Of a DNA stretch of 46,395 bases, positions 1 through 6,934 are shown piece by piece. Position numbers and translations under genes: made by a program. Within the stretch, counting starts at the first letter, position 1. Every line of letters starts with the position of its first letter. The notes under the pieces were generated by a model, which worked only from the letters and a program-made list of their open reading frames with translations, was not told where the DNA came from and made no database searches. Source of the DNA: a virus; IMG/VR virus record IMGVR_UViG_3300027736_000075, positions 1 through 46,395 of that record; one strand, 5' to 3'.

Positions 1-248
1 ACAATTATTGTTTTAAGTGCTGGGAAGATTTCTTTAAGGAATACTCTCCTTTGCTCACAGTAGAGCGAGTGTTCAATAAAGAAACAATAGACTTTACATT
101 GGCTAATGGCTTTATCTTACCAAAAAAATGGAAATCATGCTGGTATAATGCTGGATGGGGATGGAATGGTCGTGCTAAGAAAGCGTTAAATGCTTTAACT
201 ATACACAACAATGGTGTTGTTAATTGGGTTAAGGCTTTAGGAGTTTAA
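1..248 (+). CDS. Hypothetical protein, 5'-truncated by the window edge
   Basis: The reading frame is open from base 3 to a TAA at 246-248, giving at least 81 residues with no start inside the window. An internal TTG at 51 is possible, but the frame continues upstream without a stop, so the gene most likely begins outside the window. Near the start it has a CFKC pair, which could be half of a zinc site, and the C-terminal half is rich in Trp and Gly (WYNAGWGWNG). Family not recognised. It is followed one base later by a small zinc-ribbon gene, so it belongs to the same early operon. Confidence 0.6.
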   Translation, partial: NYCFKCWEDFFKEYSPLLTVERVFNKETIDFTLANGFILPKKWKSCWYNAGWGWNGRAKKALNALTIHNNGVVNWVKALGV

Positions 249-249
249 T

Positions 250-420
250 ATGAAATGTGAAGCGTGTGATGTTATCTTATCAACTAAAGAGTCTGTACGT
301 AGATTTAAGGTAAGTAAGGATTTTGTAAATCTATGTAATAAATGTCTTTCCACAATCTCTGATGAAGTGGAGGTAATAGAAGGCAAGACAGAGGAACAGG
401 AAGAAAATGAATATGAATAA
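250..420 (+). CDS. Small zinc-ribbon protein, 56 aa
   Basis: A 56-residue ORF beginning MKCEACDV and ending in a Glu-rich tail. Two CxxC pairs (C3/C6 and C29/C32) are spaced like a zinc ribbon. The stop codon overlaps the ATG of the primase gene (TAATG), a sign of translational coupling. The molecular role is unknown. Small CxxC proteins are common next to phage replication genes and may bind nucleic acid or protein partners (inference). Confidence 0.6.
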   Translation: MKCEACDVILSTKESVRRFKVSKDFVNLCNKCLSTISDEVEVIEGKTEEQEENEYE

Positions 421-1139
421 TGGCTAAATTTGTTAAGCATGAAAGTTGTCCTTCTTGCGGAAGCAGAGACAATCTTGGCAGATATTCAGATGATTCCGCA
501 TGGTGTTTTGGATGTGGCTATTTTGAACGTAGTAGCCTTAGCCCTTTTGTAGGAGAACGTGATGGGCAAATTGAAATCAATGATAACGGAGTTGAATTTC
601 CCAGAGATTCAGAAAGCAATTTGGACAGCAGAGGACTTGAATGGCTTGCTAGGTATGACATCAGAGCAGAGGAAGCTCTTCGTGCAGGCTTTAAATGGAG
701 TCCCTACTGGGAACAACTCCTCATGCCCTTCAGAGACAGAGATGGACAACTCTGTTGTATCCAAGCCAAAAACTTTAACCCTAAACGAGCCAGCAAAGCC
801 AAGTACTACAACGTTGGTAACAAAGCGGAACATCACACCATTTATGGTAAACAAGAAAAAGGACAACTTGTCTTAACTGAAGATGCTGTTTCTAGCCTCA
901 AGGTAGGGCGTCAGAGCGATTCAATGCCCCTCCTTGGTACATACATAGCCAAAGATAGGTTGGTCGCTTTAAAGGCGGTCTATCAACAATTGGTGGTGTG
1001 GCTAGATAGCGACAAGTGGCGTGAAGCCCGTAGTATAGCAGATGCTGCAAAACTGTTAGGCTTTGATGCTAAAACAATCTTAACATCTCTTGATCCAAAG
1101 GAGTATTCAGATAATGATATACGACATTACTATATGTGA
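420..1139 (+). CDS. DNA primase, zinc-binding and TOPRIM domains (T7 gp4 N-half-like)
   Basis: This 239-residue protein matches the primase half of T7 gp4, which makes RNA primers at the replication fork. The N-terminal zinc ribbon shows C10, C13, C29 and C32 (CPSC...CFGC). The TOPRIM fold follows, with E154 in VLTEDAVSS and the DxD pair D196/D198 in VVWLDSD, the expected metal-binding residues. T7 fuses primase and helicase in one chain. Here the primase ends near the TOPRIM domain and the helicase is a separate gene from about 2159, with four small genes between. The start is the ATG overlapping the upstream TAA. The primase assignment is secure; priming specificity cannot be read. Confidence 0.92.
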   Translation: MAKFVKHESCPSCGSRDNLGRYSDDSAWCFGCGYFERSSLSPFVGERDGQIEINDNGVEFPRDSESNLDSRGLEWLARYDIRAEEALRAGFKWSPYWEQLLMPFRDRDGQLCCIQAKNFNPKRASKAKYYNVGNKAEHHTIYGKQEKGQLVLTEDAVSSLKVGRQSDSMPLLGTYIAKDRLVALKAVYQQLVVWLDSDKWREARSIADAAKLLGFDAKTILTSLDPKEYSDNDIRHYYM

Positions 1140-1293
1140 ACAAAATGACATATGGGAACAACAATCTCAAAATCGAGCAGATGGATGGTATAGAAGAGAG
1201 TTGTATGACCATTTTGATTGCAGAGACCCCGACCACATTGGTTGTGAATTGTGTGAAGACGAAGAAGACGAGGAACTTGAAGATGACTATTGA
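1114..1293 (+). CDS. Small acidic Cys-containing protein, 59 aa
   Basis: The ATG at 1114 lies 10 nt after a good Shine-Dalgarno (AAAGGAG at 1097-1103), so it is preferred over an upstream in-frame TTG at 1090. The product starts MIYDITIC, has a CELC pair and ends in an almost wholly acidic tail (EDEEDEELEDDY). The gene overlaps the end of the primase by 26 nt in another frame. Acidic phage miniproteins often act as DNA mimics or host inhibitors, but nothing here proves that. Family not recognised. Confidence 0.55.
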   Translation: MIYDITICEQNDIWEQQSQNRADGWYRRELYDHFDCRDPDHIGCELCEDEEDEELEDDY

Positions 1294-1540
1294 GAAAACA
1301 CCTGAAGACGAAGCCTTTGACAATTTAGCAAATGTTATTGAGTTAAACAAAAAACTTAATACCTTTAGTACTGGCTGGCGTAAGCGTCAAATACTTCAAG
1401 TTGACGACAAACTTACAAATGAATGTATTGTGGAAAAATGGGGAAGTTTCATGATACCTTACATTCGAACCATTGAGATAAGTCACACCATTGTCCCTAA
1501 AGAACTTACTGTATACGAGCAACATGAACAAAAGAATTGA
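1283..1540 (+). CDS. Hypothetical protein, 85 aa
   Basis: It begins MTIEKTPEDEAF at an ATG overlapping the previous gene by 11 nt. A longer version from a GTG at 1136 is open, but it would lie almost entirely inside the preceding gene in another frame and has no ribosome site. The protein is a mix of charged and hydrophobic residues with no recognised motif, signal or membrane segment. It sits in the run of small genes between primase and helicase. Confidence 0.55.
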   Translation: MTIEKTPEDEAFDNLANVIELNKKLNTFSTGWRKRQILQVDDKLTNECIVEKWGSFMIPYIRTIEISHTIVPKELTVYEQHEQKN

Positions 1541-1748
1541 ACACTTGGCTACGCAAGCAGGATTAAAACTTGATGAGTTACCCGATGAAGTGTACCTGCC
1601 ACTTGAACAGTTTGCCAAACTGGTAGCAGAGCATGAGTGTGAGGCTTGTGCAAAGTTGGCTGAGGAATACGTCAATGGGTTGGAGCGTAATTACTCTGAA
1701 ATCATTGCAGACGCAATCAGAGCAAGGAGAAGAACACGTGAGTCATAA
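1524..1748 (+). CDS. Hypothetical protein, 74 aa
   Basis: A probably all-helical protein, MNKRIEHLATQAG to RARRRTRES. It carries the pattern of short phage proteins that begin with a helix of the type RIxxLAxQAG and continue with an EQFAKLV segment and a CEAC pair. Start chosen at the ATG at 1524, which overlaps the previous stop by 17 nt; an upstream TTG start at 1491 is less likely. Function unknown. Confidence 0.6.
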   Translation: MNKRIEHLATQAGLKLDELPDEVYLPLEQFAKLVAEHECEACAKLAEEYVNGLERNYSEIIADAIRARRRTRES

Positions 1749-2082
1749 TGTTTACACTCCAGACAAATGGATGATTGTGCATATCAATGATATATACAAA
1801 GTGTTTGGAAGTTGGTATGGTGGGTATCTAAAGTCAGATAGATGGCGACTCAACTCAGGCATAGCAAAAGTTGTTGAGAAAGAACAGTATTATTCTTTTG
1901 AGGGGTATTCAGGGTCAATGTACAATTGTAATAAAAATCTATATGGTGTTAATAGTTATGGGTCAGCAGTGTTACAAGACATGGTGCAAAGACTCCAACA
2001 AGCAGGCAATAATATAGAAGTTTTGACAAACAAACAAGCCCTTGAGTATGTTGCTAAAAAACAACTTGACAAACAAGAATAA
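1738..2082 (+). CDS. Hypothetical protein, 114 aa
   Basis: I place the start at a GTG at 1738, five nucleotides after an AGGAGAAG stretch and overlapping the preceding stop. The first residues then read (M)SHNVYTPDKWMIV. The upstream extension in the same frame is just the shadow of the neighbouring gene. The protein is rich in Tyr, Trp and Gly (VFGSWYGGYLKSDRWRLNSG), which resembles small phage proteins of unknown role. The sigma-70 promoter for the helicase begins inside its last codons. Confidence 0.6.
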   Translation: MSHNVYTPDKWMIVHINDIYKVFGSWYGGYLKSDRWRLNSGIAKVVEKEQYYSFEGYSGSMYNCNKNLYGVNSYGSAVLQDMVQRLQQAGNNIEVLTNKQALEYVAKKQLDKQE

Positions 2083-2094
2083 ATGTGTTATAAT
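2066..2094 (+). promoter_or_regulatory. Consensus sigma-70 promoter with extended -10
   Basis: TTGACA at 2066-2071 and TATAAT at 2089-2094, separated by exactly 17 bp, with TGT immediately before the -10 (extended -10). Both hexamers match the consensus perfectly. It points into the helicase gene. The predicted transcript starts near 2101 and is followed by an alternating AT tract (about 2095-2146) that could fold, then AAGGAG at 2147-2152. Confidence 0.85.
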
Positions 2095-2158
2095 ATAAAT
2101 ATATATACATATATATATAATAATATATATATTATATAATATATATAAGGAGTATTCT

Positions 2159-3397
2159 ATTCTTCCAGAATTAAGTGTAATTAAATTACTACTTTCATAT
2201 CCTGTTTGGGAGATGTACAAGGACAAACTTAAACTTGCTGACTTAACCAAAGAAGTACAGCCTGTTTATTCTGTTCTTGACAACTTTCATAGGCAGAATG
2301 AAAATAAAATATCACTTACGACAAATGATCTAGCAAACCTTCTATTTGTTTCTTCTGTCAAAGATAAAGATTATTATCTTGGCGTGTTAGATCAATTAGA
2401 AAAGTTAGAAGTGAGTGAGGACACAACTCTAAAACTTGTTCAATCAATTCTTGCTAACAAACGACTTAAAGAAATATCTCTTGCTGCCTATGATGTAACT
2501 GAAGGCAAACTTGAGATGTCTAAGATGCGTGAGATGTTTCAAGAGTTTATGGAACAAGAAGAACAAGCCGAGAAAGGTGAGACATTTGATTTCATTACAG
2601 ACGATTTAGAAATATTGGTCAATGACGCAATCAAACAAGTAGGACTTCGTTGGAGACTTACAACTCTTAACCACATGCTTGGAAGTTTGCGTAAGGGAGA
2701 TTTCGGATTTATCTTTGCAAGGCCAGAAACAGGTAAAACCACTTTTCTGGCATCGGAAACTACGTTTATGGCAGAGCAGCTTGCGTCTGATGCTGGACCA
2801 ATCATATGGTTTAACAACGAGGAGCAAGGTTCAAAGGTAAAGCTTCGCTGCTATCAAGCTGCCCTTGGTTTGAACATGACTCAGCTCATGGCTAACCTAC
2901 CCAAGAATCGTGATGCGTACATGGATAAAACCAAAGGTAAGCACATGATCTTTGATGCAGGTATGATACATAAGAACACGGTTGAACGTGTCTGTAAGCA
3001 ATACAAGCCTTCTCTTATCATCTTTGATCAAATAGATAAAATCTATGGATTCAATAACGATAGGGAAGACTTGCGTTTAGGTGCTATGTACAACTGGGCT
3101 AGGGAACTTGCAAAAGACTATTGCCCTGTCATAGCAGTGTGCCAAGCAGATGGCACTGGGGAGGGTCAGAAATGGCTCACAATGTCCAATGTAGCCAATG
3201 CCAAGACCTCTAAACAGGCAGAGGCAGATTGGATTTTAGGGTTGGGTAAGATACATGACCCAGGATATGAAAATTTGCGATTCCTCCATGCTAGTAAGAA
3301 TAAACTTATGGGTGACGCAGACACACTTCCTGACATGAGACATGGCAGACGTGAGGTTTTAATAAATGCAAACATAGCAAGGTATGAAGATATATGA
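2159..3397 (+). CDS. Replicative DNA helicase, DnaB/gp4-like RecA-fold ATPase
   Basis: A replicative helicase that unwinds DNA ahead of the polymerase using NTP. Counted from the ATG at 2213, the Walker A motif is ARPETGKTT at about 169-177 and the Walker B is SLIIFDQID at about 267-275. An N-terminal helical region precedes the RecA core. The first ATG (2213) gives 394 aa, but its only SD-like bases (GGGAG) touch the ATG. The frame continues upstream as PELSVIKLLLSYPVWE, which looks like the usual N-terminus of phage DnaB-type helicases. An AAGGAG lies 6 nt before an in-frame ATT at 2159, giving 412 aa. I therefore place the start at the ATT, a rare initiation codon. The helicase call is secure; the start is tentative. 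Confidence 0.88.
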   Translation: MLPELSVIKLLLSYPVWEMYKDKLKLADLTKEVQPVYSVLDNFHRQNENKISLTTNDLANLLFVSSVKDKDYYLGVLDQLEKLEVSEDTTLKLVQSILANKRLKEISLAAYDVTEGKLEMSKMREMFQEFMEQEEQAEKGETFDFITDDLEILVNDAIKQVGLRWRLTTLNHMLGSLRKGDFGFIFARPETGKTTFLASETTFMAEQLASDAGPIIWFNNEEQGSKVKLRCYQAALGLNMTQLMANLPKNRDAYMDKTKGKHMIFDAGMIHKNTVERVCKQYKPSLIIFDQIDKIYGFNNDREDLRLGAMYNWARELAKDYCPVIAVCQADGTGEGQKWLTMSNVANAKTSKQAEADWILGLGKIHDPGYENLRFLHASKNKLMGDADTLPDMRHGRREVLINANIARYEDI

Positions 3398-3603
3398 AAT
3401 TTCCAAAGCACAGGGCTAATTGTTTTGTAGTGGAACGACGTGTGTTAGATAAGATCGTTTCCTACTCAACCGTGGGTGTATTTCCCACATACGAATCAGC
3501 AGACAATTTTGCTGGTGCTTGTCAACAAGAGTTTTTAGAGAAAGGCTACCTTGAAGATGACTTTTCATTTAAGGTGTGTATGACAACCTACTATGACGCA
3601 TGA
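3394..3603 (+). CDS. Hypothetical protein, 69 aa
   Basis: A small protein (MKFPKHRANCFVVERRV...) whose ATG overlaps the helicase stop (ATGA), and whose own stop overlaps the ATG of the polymerase gene in the same way. It has two Cys residues far apart, no membrane segment and no motif I recognise. Its position between helicase and polymerase and its tight coupling to both suggest a replication-linked role (inference only). Confidence 0.6.
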   Translation: MKFPKHRANCFVVERRVLDKIVSYSTVGVFPTYESADNFAGACQQEFLEKGYLEDDFSFKVCMTTYYDA

Positions 3604-4724
3604 ATATTTTAGCATTAGACACAGAAACAACAACCCATAACAAAGGAAACCCTTATGACGGACGTAATGAATTGGTATGTATCTCTTTTGCCACAGATAC
3701 TGGCAGTGGTGCTGTGCGTGTGGACAATCTTGGGGCTATCTTACCTAGGATTGAAGCTAGCGACTTGGTTGTGGGATTCAATTTCAAGTTTGATCTCCAC
3801 TGGATCAAAAATTATAAGGTCTATCAACTAAACGACAAACACATTTGGGACGTACAGATTGCTGAATTTATTCTGTCTAACCAAACCAACAGATTCCCAA
3901 GCCTTAATGAGACATGTGAGCGTTATGGGCTGGAAGCAAAGTTGGACGTAGTTAAAACAGAATATTGGGACAAGGGAATTGATACAAAAGACATACCTTG
4001 GGACATCCTGTCATCATATGCAACTAAAGATGCCGAGCTAACACTTGCTTGTTACCATGCTCAGAAGAAGTTTATGACCCCTGCACAGATTAAGCTGTGC
4101 CATTTGATGTGTGAAGATTTAAAAGTATTACAGGAGATGGAAGCCAACGGCATTCCATTTAACGAAGAGTTATGTGAACAACGAGCCAAGGAGGTTGATG
4201 ACAAAATATCAGAGATTAAAGGAAAACTCACCAATATCTATCCTAACACTCCTATTAACTTTGCCTCTAATGATCATCTTTCTGCCTTTCTATATGGCGG
4301 CACAGTTAAAGAAGATGGTAAAGAGCATACTGGGTTTTTTAAGACTGGGATAAAAGCGGGTCAACCTAAATATAAAAATATTATTATTGAGCACAAGCTA
4401 CCACGGCTATATGAACCCCTCAAAGGTTCTGAGATGGCTAAACAAGGCAATTATGCCGTAGATGAAGGGACACTACGTAAACTCAAGGGTAAGAAAGATT
4501 TAGTAAATACTTTGTTAGAACTTTCCAAATTGGAAAAATTAAACGGGACATACTACAATGGTCTTATCAAACTTCGTAAAGAAATGAATTGGGAACAAGG
4601 AATATTACATGGTAACTTTAACCAAACGACAGCGCAAACAGGTCGGCTATCGAGTTCTAGACCAAATTTGCAGAATTTTGCTAGCGAACTCCAAGACATC
4701 TTTATAAGTAAATACAATGAATGA
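3600..4724 (+). CDS. DNA polymerase family A, N-terminal fragment: 3'-5' exonuclease and thumb
   Basis: This cistron carries the proofreading exonuclease and the first part of the polymerase domain of a T7/Pol I-type enzyme. Exo I is LALDTETT (D7, E9), Exo II is GFNFKFDLHW (D65) and Exo III is SYATKDAE (Y140, D144). The thumb follows, then TAQTGRLSSSRPNLQN at 344-359, the conserved stretch just before the palm. The chain stops at FISKYNE, where intact relatives run directly into motif A. The rest is encoded in frame from 4902, after an inserted small gene. The two products must presumably assemble to give an active enzyme, since neither has all the catalytic motifs. Confidence 0.92.
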   Translation: MNILALDTETTTHNKGNPYDGRNELVCISFATDTGSGAVRVDNLGAILPRIEASDLVVGFNFKFDLHWIKNYKVYQLNDKHIWDVQIAEFILSNQTNRFPSLNETCERYGLEAKLDVVKTEYWDKGIDTKDIPWDILSSYATKDAELTLACYHAQKKFMTPAQIKLCHLMCEDLKVLQEMEANGIPFNEELCEQRAKEVDDKISEIKGKLTNIYPNTPINFASNDHLSAFLYGGTVKEDGKEHTGFFKTGIKAGQPKYKNIIIEHKLPRLYEPLKGSEMAKQGNYAVDEGTLRKLKGKKDLVNTLLELSKLEKLNGTYYNGLIKLRKEMNWEQGILHGNFNQTTAQTGRLSSSRPNLQNFASELQDIFISKYNE

Positions 4725-4902
4725 AAATGATCAACTGGAATATAACGACGCCCTTGTTTACTTTGCTTCTATGATTCAGAAATATGGAAGTAAACGAGTC
4801 CTAATGGATTTTCAAACAAGTTATCCTGCTTATTTTCATCAACTTAAACAAGACATAAATATGTTTCCAGTAAAACCAATAGCAGCTTTGCTTAAACGCT
4901 AA
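4717..4902 (+). CDS. Small ORF inserted between the two halves of the DNA polymerase, 61 aa
   Basis: MNENDQLEYNDALVYF to AALLKR, a soluble, probably helical protein with no nuclease motif. Its ATG overlaps the stop of the N-terminal polymerase fragment by 8 nt, and its TAA overlaps the ATG of the C-terminal fragment (TAATG), so all three are translationally coupled. It resembles in style the short phage proteins of the form YNDALVxFASMIxKYG, but I cannot assign a function. It carries no HNH or GIY-YIG signature, so it is not an obvious homing endonuclease. It is too short for a group I or II intron or an intein. It could be a passenger gene, or a linker subunit of a three-part polymerase. Confidence 0.7.
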   Translation: MNENDQLEYNDALVYFASMIQKYGSKRVLMDFQTSYPAYFHQLKQDINMFPVKPIAALLKR

Positions 4903-5615
4903 TGCTTATTCAATGTGATGCTGCACAATTAGAGTGGCGAACTCTCTTAGAGCTTGCTAAAGACGATATAGGTATACAAGAAATATTAGGAGGCGAAGAT
5001 ACCCATGCAAAGAATCAAAAAGCTTTTGGACTCCCCTCTAGGCTCATCTCTAAGATTTTTTTGTTCCGCACTATTTATCGGGGTAATGGTTGGAGTTTTG
5101 CCAATGATCCTGATTTTATGCATGTATCATCTTCTTCCCAGTTTTGGGATGAGATGAATGAGAAGTTTTATACCAAGTACAAAGGTATAAACAAATTACA
5201 TAACCAATGGAAAGACACGGTTATGAAAGGTCAGCCCATAATTGGTCCAATGGGTAGGTCATGGAAATTGGAAATGAAACGAGACTTCAAAGGAGAACTC
5301 AAGATTCCTTGGACAACGTTAACCAATTATCCTGTCCAAGGTACAGGGGCAGACGTTATGATGATGGCTAGAATTATGGCTAAGAAAAGGATTCAACGTG
5401 CTAATATTGCTTGTGATTTTATTTCTACAGTGCATGACAGCATCGTGGTTGACACGAGAAAACAGCACCTTGAAGCTATCAGAGAAATTTTTACTAGCGT
5501 TTTCGATGACTTGCCAAGTAGGATTAACTCTGTATTTGGTTATTCCTGGACTGTACCAATGGCTTGCGAAAGTAAGTTTGGACCTGATATGAAGAATATG
5601 CAGAAATTTGCTTGA
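4902..5615 (+). CDS. DNA polymerase family A, C-terminal fragment: palm and fingers
   Basis: Contains the nucleotidyl-transfer centre. Motif A is IQCDAAQLEWR (D6). The O-helix motif B is R47xxxK51xxxF55xxxY59, followed by RG. Then come NYPVQGTGAD (142-151) and motif C VHDS (H178, D179). F55 occupies the place of Phe762 of E. coli Pol I, the residue that discriminates against dideoxynucleotides, where T7 has Tyr. The start ATG at 4902 overlaps the stop of the inserted gene and has no clear Shine-Dalgarno, so translation probably depends on coupling. It is in the same reading frame as the N-terminal fragment, with a 180-nt insertion between them that contains in-frame stops. Confidence 0.92.
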   Translation: MLIQCDAAQLEWRTLLELAKDDIGIQEILGGEDTHAKNQKAFGLPSRLISKIFLFRTIYRGNGWSFANDPDFMHVSSSSQFWDEMNEKFYTKYKGINKLHNQWKDTVMKGQPIIGPMGRSWKLEMKRDFKGELKIPWTTLTNYPVQGTGADVMMMARIMAKKRIQRANIACDFISTVHDSIVVDTRKQHLEAIREIFTSVFDDLPSRINSVFGYSWTVPMACESKFGPDMKNMQKFA

Positions 5616-5640
5616 CAAGTGAAGTTATCTGTGTTATACT
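5612..5640 (+). promoter_or_regulatory. Strong sigma-70 promoter upstream of the SSB gene
   Basis: TTGACA at 5612-5617 and TATACT at 5635-5640 with a 17-bp spacer, and TGT just before the -10. The -35 overlaps the last codons of the polymerase fragment. It should give separate, high-level transcription of the SSB gene and the genes after it. Confidence 0.82.
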
Positions 5641-5650
5641 AGAAGTATGG

Positions 5651-5666
5651 GGAGTTGAAAAACTCC
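5651..5666 (+). other. 5'-terminal mRNA hairpin with GAAA tetraloop
   Basis: GGAGTT-GAAA-AACTCC forms a six-base-pair stem with a GNRA-type loop, starting only a few bases after the expected transcription start (about 5647). Hairpins at the extreme 5' end are known to protect mRNA from 5'-dependent decay, so this probably stabilises the SSB message (inference). The SSB ribosome site (AAGGAAAA) lies further down, outside the stem. Confidence 0.6.
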
Positions 5667-5691
5667 ATGTTTAGAAACTATTAAGGAAAAT

Positions 5692-6219
5692 ATGAATATC
5701 ACAATTTTATCTGTTGACATTAAAACAACACCTACAGCCAAAGGCTCTTATCAAACTGCTGATGTTGCTTACAAAAACAATTCTTTCCAAGGAAAAGTTG
5801 AAGGTAAGAAGGTTATGTCTTTCGGTGCAACAGCTAAATCTTTTGGCGTATTGGCTACTGCTCAATCAGGCGAGTCATACGAAGTAGAAATTATTAAGAA
5901 CGATAAGGGTTACAATGATTGGGTATCTATGGTTAAGGCTCAAGCAGGTGCTGCTAGCCCTGCAACAACCGCTAGCAAGGCTACTACGGCCTCTCCTCGT
6001 AGCACGTATGAAACCCCCGAAGAACGGGCACAGCGTCAAGTACTCATTGTTCGTCAATCTAGCCTTAGTGCTGCTGTCAACATGCTTCTTGCTGGTGCTA
6101 AGTCTCCTCCTACTGTAGACACAGTAATTTCTGTTGCTAAACAGTTTGAGGCTTATGTGTTTGGTTCTGCCACAGAGGGCATTGCTCAAATGGAAAACGA
6201 TTTCCCTGAAGTAGATTAA
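5692..6219 (+). CDS. Single-stranded DNA-binding protein
   Basis: A 175-residue protein with a beta-rich N-terminal half suited to an OB fold (MNITILSVDIK... SYEVEIIKNDKGYNDWVSM), an Ala/Thr/Ser linker at about residues 95-115, and a C-terminal helical part ending in the acidic tail MENDFPEVD. The order OB fold, linker, acidic tail is that of phage SSBs such as T7 gp2.5, which coat single-stranded DNA and contact polymerase and helicase through the tail. The gene has its own strong promoter and AAGGAAAAT ribosome site, as expected for a protein needed in large amounts. The call rests on layout and residue pattern, not on a catalytic motif. Confidence 0.75.
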   Translation: MNITILSVDIKTTPTAKGSYQTADVAYKNNSFQGKVEGKKVMSFGATAKSFGVLATAQSGESYEVEIIKNDKGYNDWVSMVKAQAGAASPATTASKATTASPRSTYETPEERAQRQVLIVRQSSLSAAVNMLLAGAKSPPTVDTVISVAKQFEAYVFGSATEGIAQMENDFPEVD

Positions 6220-6225
6220 TTTGGA

Positions 6226-6498
6226 ATGAGGATTCCCAAGACGTTTCAATTGGCTGGTGCTGAATGGGTTGTGCTACAAATACCTGACTATAATGTGTTG
6301 GGTTTATGTAGCAGAGACAACAGAACCATAACCTTAAAACAAAATATTCCGCAAGAACTAAAACAACAAACGTTTTGTCATGAGCTTGTTCACGCTATCA
6401 AATTTATGATGGGTGAAGCAGAAGGACATGACGAAAAAGAGGTTGATGTTTTTGCGACTTTCTTACATCATTTTTTAATATCAGCGGAGTATAAGTAA
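6226..6498 (+). CDS. Small zinc metallopeptidase-like protein (HExxH)
   Basis: A 90-residue protein with HELVH at 52-56, followed by HDEKEVDVFATFLHHFL, where E72 is placed to be the third zinc ligand, as in minimal gluzincin folds related to ImmA/IrrE or SprT-type proteins. It consists of little more than the catalytic core. It lies in the early operon, so it may cut a host or phage regulator (inference). Start: ATG at 6226, six bases after the SSB stop, with GGA of TTGGAATG as the only SD-like bases. Confidence 0.7.
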   Translation: MRIPKTFQLAGAEWVVLQIPDYNVLGLCSRDNRTITLKQNIPQELKQQTFCHELVHAIKFMMGEAEGHDEKEVDVFATFLHHFLISAEYK

Positions 6499-6638
6499 TG
6501 CCTTTAAATAAATCTAAATCTAAAAAAGCTTTTGAAGAAAACATTAAGACAGAAGTAAAAGCAGGCAAGCCTGTTAAACAAGCTGTTGCAATTGCGTATG
6601 CAACCAAAGGCGAAAAAAAACCTAAGAAAGGCAAATAA
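6498..6638 (+). CDS. Small basic phage protein, 46 aa
   Basis: Sequence MPLNKSKSKKAFEENI ... KPVKQAVAIAYATKG, ending in a Lys-rich tail. The pattern S-K-KAFEENIKTE-GKP-KQAVAIAY is that of a frequent small family in phages of water bacteria, function unknown. The charge suggests nucleic-acid binding. The start overlaps the previous TAA (TAATG) and the stop overlaps the next start in the same way, so three genes are chained. Confidence 0.65.
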   Translation: MPLNKSKSKKAFEENIKTEVKAGKPVKQAVAIAYATKGEKKPKKGK

Positions 6639-6934
6639 TGGTAGCTGCATGGCAAAAGAAAGAAGGCAAGAATCCTAAAGGCGGTCTTAACGCTAAAGGA
6701 CGAGCTTCATATAAAGCAGAGACAGGTGGTACATTAAAAGCTCCTGTAAAAACAGGAGACAACCCTAGACGAGCTTCTTTTCTAGCACGTATGGGTGGTA
6801 TGCCTGGACCTGAAGAAAAAGACGGTAAACCAACGAGACTTAAATTGTCTTTGCAAGCTTGGGGAGCTTCTTCTAAGGAAGACGCTAAGTCTAAAGCTAA
6901 AGCAATTTCTGCTCGTAACAAAAAGAAACCATGA
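6638..6934 (+). CDS. Conserved phage protein, DUF6321-like, 98 aa
   Basis: A basic protein with the recognisable blocks GGLNAKGRASYKAETGG, GDNPRRASFLARMGGMPG and LKLSLQAWGASS. These are very well conserved in many podoviruses and in some pelagic phages; I connect them with the DUF6321 group from memory. No enzyme motif is visible. High Arg/Lys content and placement ahead of the exonuclease suggest a nucleic-acid-linked role. The stop overlaps the ATG of the exonuclease (ATGA). Confidence 0.7.
   Translation: MVAAWQKKEGKNPKGGLNAKGRASYKAETGGTLKAPVKTGDNPRRASFLARMGGMPGPEEKDGKPTRLKLSLQAWGASSKEDAKSKAKAISARNKKKP

Noticed and set aside
1136-1282. GTG-initiated extension of the 85-aa gene
   Set aside because: It would run through the preceding gene in another frame, has no ribosome site, and the ATG at 1283 fits the operon spacing.
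4722-4901. Group I/II intron or intein in the DNA polymerase
   Set aside because: 180 bp is too short for a self-splicing intron, no splice-site residues of an intein (Cys/Ser at the start, His-Asn at the end) are visible, and stop codons lie in frame.
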